Below are positions 1-5,412 of a stretch of DNA of 6,644 nt, piece by piece (the first letter of the stretch is position 1; each line of letters begins with the position of its first letter). The stretch lies in assembly GCA_946563605.1 (NCBI GenBank), contig CAMNVW010000077.1:1-6644 (forward strand), in the 5' to 3' direction. Below the pieces are notes generated by a model. That model saw only the letters and a program-made list of their open reading frames with translations, was not told where the DNA came from and ran no database searches. The position numbers and the translations under genes were made by a program. This DNA is from an uncultured Clostridia bacterium (GTDB lineage Bacteria > Bacillota > Clostridia > Oscillospirales > Ruminococcaceae).

Positions 1-5
1 AATAA

Positions 6-119
6 GCGACAAGCACCGAAACAAAGTATGATTTGATGCTGTTGGAATACGGTAGCAGAAAAGCAAAACTGGTCAAGGAAGATGTGGACAATATTCAGGT
101 GATGTATCTCGAACCATAA
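6..119 (+). other. Unidentified short open tail upstream of hemW
   Basis: An open frame ends at the TAA at 117-119 and is closed upstream by an in-frame TAA at 3-5, so at most 37 codons are open. The only in-frame ATG near the left end (36-38) would give 27 residues ending in VMYLEP, but no clear ribosome site precedes it. The charged composition (GSRKAKLVKEDVDN) looks more like the C-terminus of a longer protein than like random translation, which would require a frameshift near the window edge. It could also be noncoding. I do not recognise the family and the left edge prevents a decision. Confidence 0.2.
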
Positions 120-162
120 AAAGAAGCATTGAGGGGGATTTTTCTATAAAGGAGAGAATAAC

Positions 163-1275
163 ATGGGTTCGATTGGCGTTTACATCCATATTCCGTTTTG
201 CCTGTCGAAATGCCCCTACTGCGATTTTTATTCGCTAAAGTATAATGAGCAGACGGCGGCAGATTACTGCAAAGCGGTCATCAGGGCAATCGACACATCT
301 GCAGCAAAGGGCAGAGCGGTGGACAGCATTTATTTTGGCGGCGGCACACCGGTCCTGCTTGGAGAAAAACTGTTGGAAATACTAGCGGCTCTCAAGCGGC
401 AGTTTGCGGTGGACAAGGACTGCGAAATTACGCTGGAGGCAAATCCGGCGGCGATGACCTTGCAAACCTTGCAAAAGCTGTGCGAGGGCGGCTTTAACCG
501 CATTTCGATGGGGGTGCAGTCCGCATCGGATCGCGAGCTTTCTTATCTGGGGCGGCGGCACAGCTTTGAGCAGGCGGTAGAGAGCGTGCAGCTTGCAAAG
601 GTAGCTGGTTTTCACAATATCTCGGTCGATTTGATGCTGGGCACGCCGGAGCAGACAAACGCGTCCATCGACCGCTTTGTGCAAACCTTTTCGGATTTGG
701 ATGTGCAGCATATTTCGGGCTATTTGCTCAAAATTGAGCCAGGTACGCCGTTTGCAAAACAGCAGATACAAAACATCTGCCCGGATGAAGAGCACAGCGC
801 CGATCTGTACCTGCACACCATCGAACAGATGGAGCGGCACGGTTTTTTGCAGTATGAGGTATCCAACTTTGCAAAGCCGCATTTCGAGAGCCGGCACAAT
901 TTAAAATACTGGCGCTGTGAGGAATATCTTGGGATTGGACCGGCGGCACATTCCTTTTTGAACGGCAAACGGTTTTATTTTCCGCGGGATTTAAAAGGAT
1001 TCCTTGCAAGGGAAAATGTCTGGGAAATGGTGGAGCCAGACGGCAGCGGCGGTGATTTATTTGAGTATGTGATGCTGCGCCTGCGCTTAAAGGAGGGCGT
1101 CAATCTCGGAGACTTAAACCGCCGCTTTCAACAGGACACCGCACCGCTTGCACGCCGCGCCGAATTTTTGCGCAAGCACGGTCTGGTCTGCTTTGATGGG
1201 GAGAACATCTCGCTTACCGCACAGGGTTTTCTTGTTTCTAACAGCGTTATCGTCGATTTGCTGGAATATTGTTAG
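163..1275 (+). CDS. hemW: Radical SAM heme chaperone HemW (HemN-like family)
   Basis: A 370-residue protein of the HemW branch of the coproporphyrinogen III dehydrogenase-like radical SAM family; E. coli HemW is of similar length. HemW binds heme and delivers it to respiratory enzymes in the cytoplasm; it is often misannotated as oxygen-independent coproporphyrinogen oxidase. Seen in the sequence: the CX3CX2C iron-sulfur motif (C13, C17, C20) followed by F22, where true HemN has a fourth cysteine; GGGTP at 59-63 (SAM binding); EANP at 92-95; NRISMGVQS at 112-120; LGRRHS at 129-134; DLMLGTPEQT at 155-164; then YEVSNFAKP, HNLKYW and GIGPAAHSF, and a C-terminal HemN_C-type domain. The ATG is preceded by AAAGGAGAG at 148-156 with six bases of spacing. 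It lies 43 nt after the unidentified tail. In many Firmicutes hemW precedes hrcA-grpE-dnaK; here a dehydrogenase follows after 148 nt with its own promoters. The chaperone role is inferred from the family. Confidence 0.93.
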   Translation: MGSIGVYIHIPFCLSKCPYCDFYSLKYNEQTAADYCKAVIRAIDTSAAKGRAVDSIYFGGGTPVLLGEKLLEILAALKRQFAVDKDCEITLEANPAAMTLQTLQKLCEGGFNRISMGVQSASDRELSYLGRRHSFEQAVESVQLAKVAGFHNISVDLMLGTPEQTNASIDRFVQTFSDLDVQHISGYLLKIEPGTPFAKQQIQNICPDEEHSADLYLHTIEQMERHGFLQYEVSNFAKPHFESRHNLKYWRCEEYLGIGPAAHSFLNGKRFYFPRDLKGFLARENVWEMVEPDGSGGDLFEYVMLRLRLKEGVNLGDLNRRFQQDTAPLARRAEFLRKHGLVCFDGENISLTAQGFLVSNSVIVDLLEYC

Positions 1276-1304
1276 AAAGCCGACAAGATTTTGTTCAATG
1301 GCAC

Positions 1305-1333
1305 TTGTACACCATTTTTGATTGTGTTACAAT
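1305..1333 (+). promoter_or_regulatory. Candidate promoter P1 for the hydroxyacid dehydrogenase
   Basis: TTGTAC at 1305-1310 as -35, a 17-base spacer, and TACAAT at 1328-1333 as -10, with a TG at 1325-1326 giving an extended -10 element. It fits a housekeeping sigma factor and lies about 90 bases before the start codon at 1424. The -10 sits within ATTGTGTTACAAT (1321-1333), whose five-base arms ATTGT/ACAAT are inverted, so a regulator could bind the same place. Confidence 0.55.
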
Positions 1334-1382
1334 AAAGTTGATATCCTTTTTCGTAAGACAGAAAAAAGAGTTGTGTTACAAT
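1322..1382 (+). repeat. Two exact 12-bp direct copies upstream of the dehydrogenase
   Basis: TTGTGTTACAAT occurs at 1322-1333 and again at 1371-1382, 49 bases apart start to start, with unrelated sequence between. Each copy holds the small inverted repeat TTGT-N3-ACAA. Both overlap an extended -10 hexamer, so the repeat may simply be two promoters or may be a paired binding site for a dimeric regulator. I cannot assign it to a known operator. Confidence 0.6.
1355..1382 (+). promoter_or_regulatory. Candidate promoter P2 for the hydroxyacid dehydrogenase
   Basis: TACAAT at 1377-1382, again preceded by TG (1374-1375) as an extended -10, with AAGACA at 1355-1360 as a poor -35 at 16 bases. It repeats the P1 -10 sequence exactly and would start transcription about 35 bases before the gene. 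The weak -35 makes it less certain than P1; the motif could be an operator copy instead of a second promoter. Confidence 0.4.
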
Positions 1383-1423
1383 TTTTCATATAGAACAAAA
1401 AGGCGTGGGGGAGGAAACTGTTT

Positions 1424-2383
1424 ATGAAGATTCTTGTGCTGGATGGATTTGCTTTAAATCCTGGGGATTTGAGCTGGAATGGAATCAAGAAATTAGGAAC
1501 GACCGTCGTCTATGACCGCACCGAACAGGCGCGCATTATCAGCCGTATTGGCGATGCGGAGGTCGTGCTGGTCAACAAATGCCCGATTTCCAGGGAAACA
1601 ATGGACGCTTGTCCAAATCTGAAGCTGATCTGTGTTACAGCCACCGGCTATAACACTGTAGATATTCAGGCGGCAAAGGAGAAGGGAATTTTGGTCTGCA
1701 ATGTGCCGACCTATGCGACAGAATCGGTGACACAGCACGTTTTTGCGATGCTGTTTGCGATCGCCAACCATATCTTCGAGCACGCGCAGTCGGTCAGAGC
1801 CGGAGAATGGCAAAAAGCTTCGGACTTTACCTACCGCAAATTCCCGATTTTTGAGCTGGCAGGTCAGACAATGGGAATTATCGGTATGGGACGCATCGGA
1901 CAAAGCGTGGCAAACGTCGCCAAAGCATTTGGCATGAAGGTGCTGTGTTACAGCAAAGAAGCCAAACCTGAATTGGAGGACGAACAGCTGAAATTTGTTT
2001 CCTTTGAGGAGTTGCTCGCCCATTCGGATATTATCTCCCTGCACTGTCCGCTGACCGAGCAGACCAAAAATATGATCTGCCGCGAAAGCATCGCGAAGAT
2101 GAAACGCGGCGTAATTATCATCAACACAGCGCGCGGCGAAATTATCAATGAAATGGATCTTGCCAACGCGCTGGCAAGCGGCAAGGTCGCTTACGCGGCA
2201 ATCGACGTGCTTTCCGAGGAGCCGCCGGTGCATGGTTCTCCACTGCTGGAACAGTCCCGTTGTCTGGTGACACCGCATATCGCATGGGCGCCATTGCAGG
2301 CAAGAAGAAGATGTATGCAGATCGTGGAAGACAATATCCGTGCTTTCCAGGAAGGCAAGCCACAGAATGTCGTGACTCTGTAA
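1424..2383 (+). CDS. D-2-hydroxyacid dehydrogenase, glycerate/hydroxypyruvate reductase type
   Basis: A 319-residue member of the D-isomer-specific 2-hydroxyacid dehydrogenase family, a usual full length. It should interconvert a 2-keto acid and its D-2-hydroxy acid with NAD(P)H in the cytosol; hydroxypyruvate/glycerate is the likely substrate. Seen: an N-terminal catalytic half with GYNTVD at 75-80; a Rossmann half with GMGRIG at 154-159; and the catalytic triad R237 (NTARGE), E266 (SEEPP) and H285 (TPHIAWAP). HIAWAP is common in glycerate dehydrogenases, which favours that substrate over lactate or phosphoglycerate; there is no C-terminal ACT domain as in many SerA proteins. After the second Rossmann strand the usual Asp is replaced by S177-K178, which may allow NADP(H). 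The start follows GGGGAGG at 1408-1414 with nine bases of spacing. The gene stands alone between two candidate promoters and a strong terminator. Exact substrate is inferred. Confidence 0.88.
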   Translation: MKILVLDGFALNPGDLSWNGIKKLGTTVVYDRTEQARIISRIGDAEVVLVNKCPISRETMDACPNLKLICVTATGYNTVDIQAAKEKGILVCNVPTYATESVTQHVFAMLFAIANHIFEHAQSVRAGEWQKASDFTYRKFPIFELAGQTMGIIGMGRIGQSVANVAKAFGMKVLCYSKEAKPELEDEQLKFVSFEELLAHSDIISLHCPLTEQTKNMICRESIAKMKRGVIIINTARGEIINEMDLANALASGKVAYAAIDVLSEEPPVHGSPLLEQSRCLVTPHIAWAPLQARRRCMQIVEDNIRAFQEGKPQNVVTL

Positions 2384-2397
2384 TTTTTGAAGAAATG

Positions 2398-2435
2398 CAA
2401 ACCCCCTCATCCGCATTTTCGGATGAGGGGGTTTG
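2398..2435. terminator. Bidirectional intrinsic terminator between convergent genes
   Basis: A perfect 16-bp stem (2398-2413 with 2420-2435) closes a six-base loop. The stem has a GC-rich core CCCCCTC/GAGGGGG and an outer AAA/TTT segment, so either strand's transcript ends the hairpin in a short U run (TTTGTGTTT on plus, TTTGCATTTCTT on minus). It begins 14 bases after the dehydrogenase stop and lies about 52 bases after the stop of the minus-strand DUF1667 gene, so it can serve both. The U runs are interrupted, which slightly lowers certainty for each direction. Confidence 0.85.
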
Positions 2436-2449
2436 TGTTTGTGATGATG

Positions 2450-2501
2450 TTTTCCACGTTTTGCCGGTTAACTTGTGGAAAATCTGCTTACAGATTTTCC
2501 A
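2450..2501 (-). other. Competing hairpins at the 3' end of the DUF1667 gene
   Basis: A perfect 10-bp inverted repeat, GGAAAATCTG at 2477-2486 and CAGATTTTCC at 2491-2500, closes a four-base loop containing the DUF1667 stop codon (2488-2490). The middle segment can alternatively pair with TTTTCCAC at 2450-2457 through GTGGAAAA at 2475-2482, so the two structures are mutually exclusive. The stem is AU-rich with no following U run, so it is not an ordinary terminator. It may stabilise the 3' end of the transcript; that is inference. Confidence 0.5.
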
Positions 2502-2847
2502 GTTCGTCCGAATCAATGACCACATCGGTTGGAAGATCGAGCGGACAATGAATGAGCACTTCTCCGCGCTTCATCGGGCGGTCGATTTTTTGCTTTCGGA
2601 TGGCGCGGATGACGCGAAACACCAATTCCTTTGGAATAGGACCGGTGGTTTTCACGCTGACGGTCGGAACCGATTCAAAGACGGTGGCGGCGCGGTGGGT
2701 GACAATCTTGCGTTCGCCGCGCAGTTCCTCGCGCCCAAACCAGTCTCCGCGGGCACAGCGGTTGCCTCTGACGGTGATGATTCCGTCGTTTTCTTCTACT
2801 TCCAGTGAACAATGATTTTTACATACAGAACACTGCATTTGTACCAT
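2488..2847 (-). CDS. DUF1667 cysteine-motif protein
   Basis: A 119-residue small protein that I recognise as DUF1667. Four cysteines near the N-terminus (C6-X2-C9-X3-C13-X17-C31) sit in QCSVCKNHC and RGNRCARG, the pattern expected to bind zinc or an iron-sulfur cluster. The C-terminal part carries the family's typical VSVKTTGPIPKEL segment (about 83-75 residues from the start of the domain core) and a final hydrophobic stretch GEVLIHCPLDLPTDVV. Biochemical function is unknown; in many Firmicutes the family lies beside an FAD-dependent glycerol-3-phosphate dehydrogenase and a second NAD(P)/FAD oxidoreductase, so an electron-transfer or assembly role is usual speculation. None of those partners is in this window. 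ATG at 2847 is preferred over the internal ATG at 2838 because AGGAGAG lies seven bases upstream. It starts 27 nt after the carboxypeptidase gene and is probably co-transcribed with it. No signal peptide or membrane segment is seen. Confidence 0.82.
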   Translation of the reverse strand: MVQMQCSVCKNHCSLEVEENDGIITVRGNRCARGDWFGREELRGERKIVTHRAATVFESVPTVSVKTTGPIPKELVFRVIRAIRKQKIDRPMKRGEVLIHCPLDLPTDVVIDSDELENL

Positions 2848-2874
2848 GTTTTTTCTCTCCTTGTGTTGCGTTGA

Positions 2875-4488
2875 TTAGTAGTAGCGGCGACGGCTGATGC
2901 GGCGGTATTTTTTGCGGCGTTTTGAGCGGATGACGATCAGAACGATATATATCGCTACAAAGATCAGCACGAATAAAAAGATAAACTTAAACCAGAACTG
3001 CTGAAACAGCTTGTGGATCTGGTCGAGCGCAATCAGCAGCGAGCTTGCCTCGACGGCTTCTGCCGCAATCAAATCGACCGTCCCTAATTCACTTCCGTAT
3101 AAAATCAGCTTGAGGGTTCCTAACTTTTTCCCCTTTTCGACCGGTGCGTCGATGTAATCGTTTTCCCCAATGCGCTCACCGTCCAGGTTGTAGGCGATGC
3201 GGCGGACATTGGAAACGTCGATGTTGCTTGGAATCAATGCGGAAAAAGTTTGTCCGCTGACAAGCTGCAAATGACTTTTGCCGTCTTTGGAAAGGCGGAC
3301 ATTGTTGATGCTGCTGACCTTGTCGCCCTTTTCAACGATGGTCTTTGCCTTGTAGGTGTCGAACACCCAGTCATAGAATTTTGCAGTCAGGACAAACGCC
3401 TGATTAGGGGTGATATAGCCGCCGTTTTCGTCCATATAAGGCGCGCCCATCAAAACCAGCAGATATTCGTAGCCGTCCTTGGTAGCGGTGGTGATCAGGC
3501 ATCGTCCTGCTTCTTCCAGCGTTCCTGTTTTGGTGCCGGTGATCTGCGGATAATAAAATCCTGAGCCTTCCACTATCATTTTGTTGGTATTGTCCCAGTG
3601 CAGATTGTCCTGTTTGTTGGTAGGTCCGGTATCGTAACTCGGGGTGGAGGCAATTTTGCGGAAGGTATCGTTCTGCAAAGCGTATTTGGTGATTAGGTAT
3701 AAATCGTAAGCGGTGGTATAGTGGTCGGCATCGAATAATCCGTTGGAGTTAGCAAAGTGGGTGTCAATGCAGCCAAGCTCCCGCGCTTTTTCGTTCATCA
3801 TGTCATAGAACCGCTGCAGGGAGCCGTTGCCGATTTCATACGCGAGCATGACGGCGGCTTCGTTTGCGGAAGGAAGCATGATGGCGTACAACAACTGTTC
3901 TACGGTGAGTTCCTCATTGAGGACAATGCCGCCGGTAGAAATTCCGCCGCCGTACATGACGTTGATCTGATAAACATAGTCCTGCAGCTCAGCAGTAAAG
4001 GTGAGCTTCCTGTCTAAATCAGGAATGTTTTCGAGCGTCAGAATCGCGGTCATGATTTTTGTCAGCGATGCCGGATATTTGCGGACGTCTGCGTTTCGGG
4101 AATGAATCAGGGTGTCGGTCGTAAGTTCCACCATATACACTGCGAGGTTGCTCATCAACGGGTCGCTCTCATCAATAAATGGAACGGTACCCTGGGAAAT
4201 ATCCAGCTTTTTGGCGGCAGAATTGTCGGTGGTGTTGGCAGCAGTTTCGCCGGTTTCGCCGTCGGCTGGTTCAGATTCGGTATCAGTATCCTCCGTTGTC
4301 GGTTGTTCTGTTTGAGTGTTTTCAACTTGAGCAGAGAGGGTGTCCGGTTGTATCGCCAACTCTTCGGGTTGTATCGCCAACTCTTCGGGTTGTATCGCCA
4401 ACTCTTCTAGTTGGCGGGCAGATACGCCTGAGGTCAGTGTGCCGCAAATCATGATGCAGGAAAGCAGAAGCGATAACAGTCGTTTCAT
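2875..4488 (-). CDS. D-alanyl-D-alanine carboxypeptidase (DacF/PBP5-type)
   Basis: A 537-residue serine-type D-Ala-D-Ala carboxypeptidase (peptidase S11), which removes the terminal D-Ala from peptidoglycan stem peptides outside the membrane. Order of parts: signal peptide 1-24 (MKRLLSLLLS core, likely cut after VSA); three copies of EELAIQP at 28-48; an acidic Thr/Glu-rich linker to about 95; the catalytic domain from about 100 with SLTK (S141 nucleophile, K144), SAN (207-209) and KTG (320-322) all intact; a PBP5_C-like beta domain at about 380-475; a membrane helix at about 498-520; and a basic tail RSKRRKKYRRISRRRYY. It is longer than the usual 380-450 residues because of the linker and the C-terminal anchor; most relatives use an amphipathic helix rather than a full helix. 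AAAGGA at 4499-4504 (minus strand) precedes the ATG by ten bases. It is transcribed from the promoter at 4552-4580 and followed by the DUF1667 gene. Many clostridia carry several such paralogs, so I give no exact symbol. Confidence 0.93.
   Translation of the reverse strand: MKRLLSLLLSCIMICGTLTSGVSARQLEELAIQPEELAIQPEELAIQPDTLSAQVENTQTEQPTTEDTDTESEPADGETGETAANTTDNSAAKKLDISQGTVPFIDESDPLMSNLAVYMVELTTDTLIHSRNADVRKYPASLTKIMTAILTLENIPDLDRKLTFTAELQDYVYQINVMYGGGISTGGIVLNEELTVEQLLYAIMLPSANEAAVMLAYEIGNGSLQRFYDMMNEKARELGCIDTHFANSNGLFDADHYTTAYDLYLITKYALQNDTFRKIASTPSYDTGPTNKQDNLHWDNTNKMIVEGSGFYYPQITGTKTGTLEEAGRCLITTATKDGYEYLLVLMGAPYMDENGGYITPNQAFVLTAKFYDWVFDTYKAKTIVEKGDKVSSINNVRLSKDGKSHLQLVSGQTFSALIPSNIDVSNVRRIAYNLDGERIGENDYIDAPVEKGKKLGTLKLILYGSELGTVDLIAAEAVEASSLLIALDQIHKLFQQFWFKFIFLFVLIFVAIYIVLIVIRSKRRKKYRRISRRRYY
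4346..4408 (-). repeat. Three tandem 21-bp repeats encoding EELAIQP
   Basis: Three consecutive 21-base units begin at 4346, 4367 and 4388 and are identical except for the last base of the third. They encode three EELAIQP heptads directly after the signal peptide of the carboxypeptidase. Identity at synonymous positions suggests recent duplication by slippage or unequal recombination. Because the unit is a multiple of three, copy changes would alter linker length and keep the frame. A 7-bp inverted repeat (GCCAACT/AGTTGGC, 4398-4416) overlaps the edge of the array. Confidence 0.9.
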
Positions 4489-4551
4489 AGTTTCACAGTC
4501 CTTTCGGTTGAGTTCTATATGTGTAATAAATTTCAGATAGGATTACTCTTT

Positions 4552-4580
4552 ATTATAATATACAGAAAAAGATTTGTAAA
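4552..4580 (-). promoter_or_regulatory. Near-consensus sigma-A-type promoter of the carboxypeptidase gene
   Basis: Read on the minus strand: TTTACA (4580-4575) as -35, 17 bases, and a perfect TATAAT (4557-4552) as -10. The start codon lies about 63 bases further on at 4488. It should drive the carboxypeptidase and the DUF1667 gene. Confidence 0.75.
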
Positions 4581-4593
4581 ATCATTTGACAAA
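4573..4593. promoter_or_regulatory. Imperfect palindrome over the carboxypeptidase -35
   Basis: TTTGTAAAAT at 4573-4582 and ATTTGACAAA at 4584-4593 are inverted copies around C4583 with nine of ten positions paired. The palindrome covers the -35 hexamer of the minus-strand promoter and would be a suitable place for a repressor. No known operator is recognised, and AT-rich DNA produces such palindromes by chance fairly often. Confidence 0.35.
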
Positions 4594-4669
4594 GAAAAGG
4601 GAAAAAGCAGGGAAGTTTTACGGGATGTTCATATTAGGGTGTAAATTTTTATGCATTCCCATTTCGTGC

Positions 4670-4698
4670 TTGAAAAAATAAGAGGTGTGCGGTAAGAT
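4670..4698 (+). promoter_or_regulatory. Candidate promoter for the phosphoesterase-fucosidase pair
   Basis: TTGAAA at 4670-4675, a 17-base spacer and TAAGAT at 4693-4698 give a moderate sigma-A-type match. TAAAAT at 4698-4703 is a better hexamer but would need a 22-base spacer. The expected transcript starts about 25 bases before the ATG at 4731, leaving room for the AAAGGGGAGA ribosome site at 4715-4724. Confidence 0.45.
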
Positions 4699-4730
4699 AA
4701 AATGGTATTGGACAAAGGGGAGAGAGTAGT

Positions 4731-5396
4731 ATGATTTATCTGACGGGAGATCTGCACGGCGATATGGAACGCTTCAAAAGCAAGGAAATCAAGAAGCTGA
4801 AAAAAGGCGACACGCTGATTGTGTGCGGAGATTTCGGGTTTGTGTGGGATGGCTCTAAAAAGGAAAAGTCCATTCTGAAAAAGCTGGGAAAAAGAAAATA
4901 TCAGATTTTATTTGTCGAAGGCACGCACGATAATCTGGATTTACTCGCGGAGTATCCGCTGGAGGATTGGAACGGAGGCAAGGTGCGCCGAATTTCCGGC
5001 TCGTTGCTGAAATTGGAGCGCGGAAGCGTATTCGAGATAGAGGGCAAAAAGGTGTTTGCATTTGGCGGAGGCGAAAGTCCAGAAATGGATATCCGTGCAA
5101 ACGATGGAACATGGTGGGAGCAGGAACTGCCCACAGAGGAGGAAATCACTGCTGCGCGCGCAGTATTGGCAGCGCATGACAATGATGTAGATTATATCGT
5201 TACCCATGAGTGCAGCACGGCGGTGCGGCATTTTATTGATATGGACGGCGAACACACCAATCTGATGACCCATTTCTTTGATGAGATCACAGAACAGGTC
5301 AAATTCAAAAGATGGTACTTTGGATGTTATCATATGGACAAGGTGGTTCCACCCAGGTATTATGCGACCTTTGCAAAGGTTTTACCGTTAGAATAA
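4731..5396 (+). CDS. Calcineurin-type metallophosphoesterase with altered metal-site residues
   Basis: A 221-residue cytosolic protein of the calcineurin-like phosphoesterase family, from a branch common in Firmicutes and some phages that shares a WNGGKVRRI segment (80-88) and a WWEQELPTEEE segment (128-138). Such enzymes cleave phosphomono- or diesters at a two-metal centre; the substrate here is unknown. Seen: GDLHGD at 6-11 (D7, H9), GDFG at 33-36 (D34), GTHDN at 64-68, THE at 158-160 (H159), and GCYH at 198-201. The family norm is GNH[DE] and GHxH, so the Asn is Thr65 and the first His of the last motif is Cys199. By analogy with Mre11 and relatives, both lost residues bind metal 2, while the metal 1 ligands D7, H9, D34 and H201 remain. 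The ATG has AAAGGGGAGA upstream. The fucosidase gene follows after 16 nt, implying co-transcription. Family is secure; activity is not. Confidence 0.85.
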   Translation: MIYLTGDLHGDMERFKSKEIKKLKKGDTLIVCGDFGFVWDGSKKEKSILKKLGKRKYQILFVEGTHDNLDLLAEYPLEDWNGGKVRRISGSLLKLERGSVFEIEGKKVFAFGGGESPEMDIRANDGTWWEQELPTEEEITAARAVLAAHDNDVDYIVTHECSTAVRHFIDMDGEHTNLMTHFFDEITEQVKFKRWYFGCYHMDKVVPPRYYATFAKVLPLE

Positions 5397-5412
5397 AAAG
5401 GAGGCTGTTTGT

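Noticed and set aside
11..26. Lipobox reading of the carboxypeptidase signal peptide (residues around C11 and C15)
   Set aside because: The residues before the cysteines do not fit the [LVI][ASTVI][GAS]C pattern, and a clear VSA signal peptidase I site follows. Coordinates here are residue numbers within the protein encoded at 4488-2875.
141..150. TATAAA just upstream of hemW as a -10 element
   Set aside because: It merges with the ribosome site at 148-156 and would leave no leader; no matching -35 is present.
382..897. A 171-codon minus-strand open frame inside hemW
   Set aside because: Antisense shadow of a gene with intact radical SAM motifs; no credible ribosome site or domain.
1276..1300. 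Possible terminator just after hemW
   Set aside because: Only a four-base ACAA/TTGT stem can be drawn and no GC-rich hairpin with a U run exists.
1493..2416. A 307-codon open frame on the minus strand opposite the hydroxyacid dehydrogenase
   Set aside because: It lies entirely across a gene with complete catalytic motifs, runs through the terminator hairpin, has a Cys/His-rich translation of no recognisable family, and is explained by the codon use of the real gene.
2260..2808. A 182-codon plus-strand open frame running from the dehydrogenase end across the terminator and the DUF1667 gene
   Set aside because: It crosses a strong terminator and is antisense to a gene with a diagnostic cysteine pattern and good ribosome site.
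3250..4454. Several plus-strand open frames of 66-104 codons opposite the carboxypeptidase, one containing repeated YRQLFGL
   Set aside because: All are antisense to the dac gene; the repeats are only the complement of the EELAIQP coding units.
4586..4591. Perfect TTGACA on the plus strand as -35 for the phosphoesterase
   Set aside because: No acceptable -10 lies 16-18 bases downstream (the sequence there is AGGGAA), and it is better explained as one arm of the palindrome.
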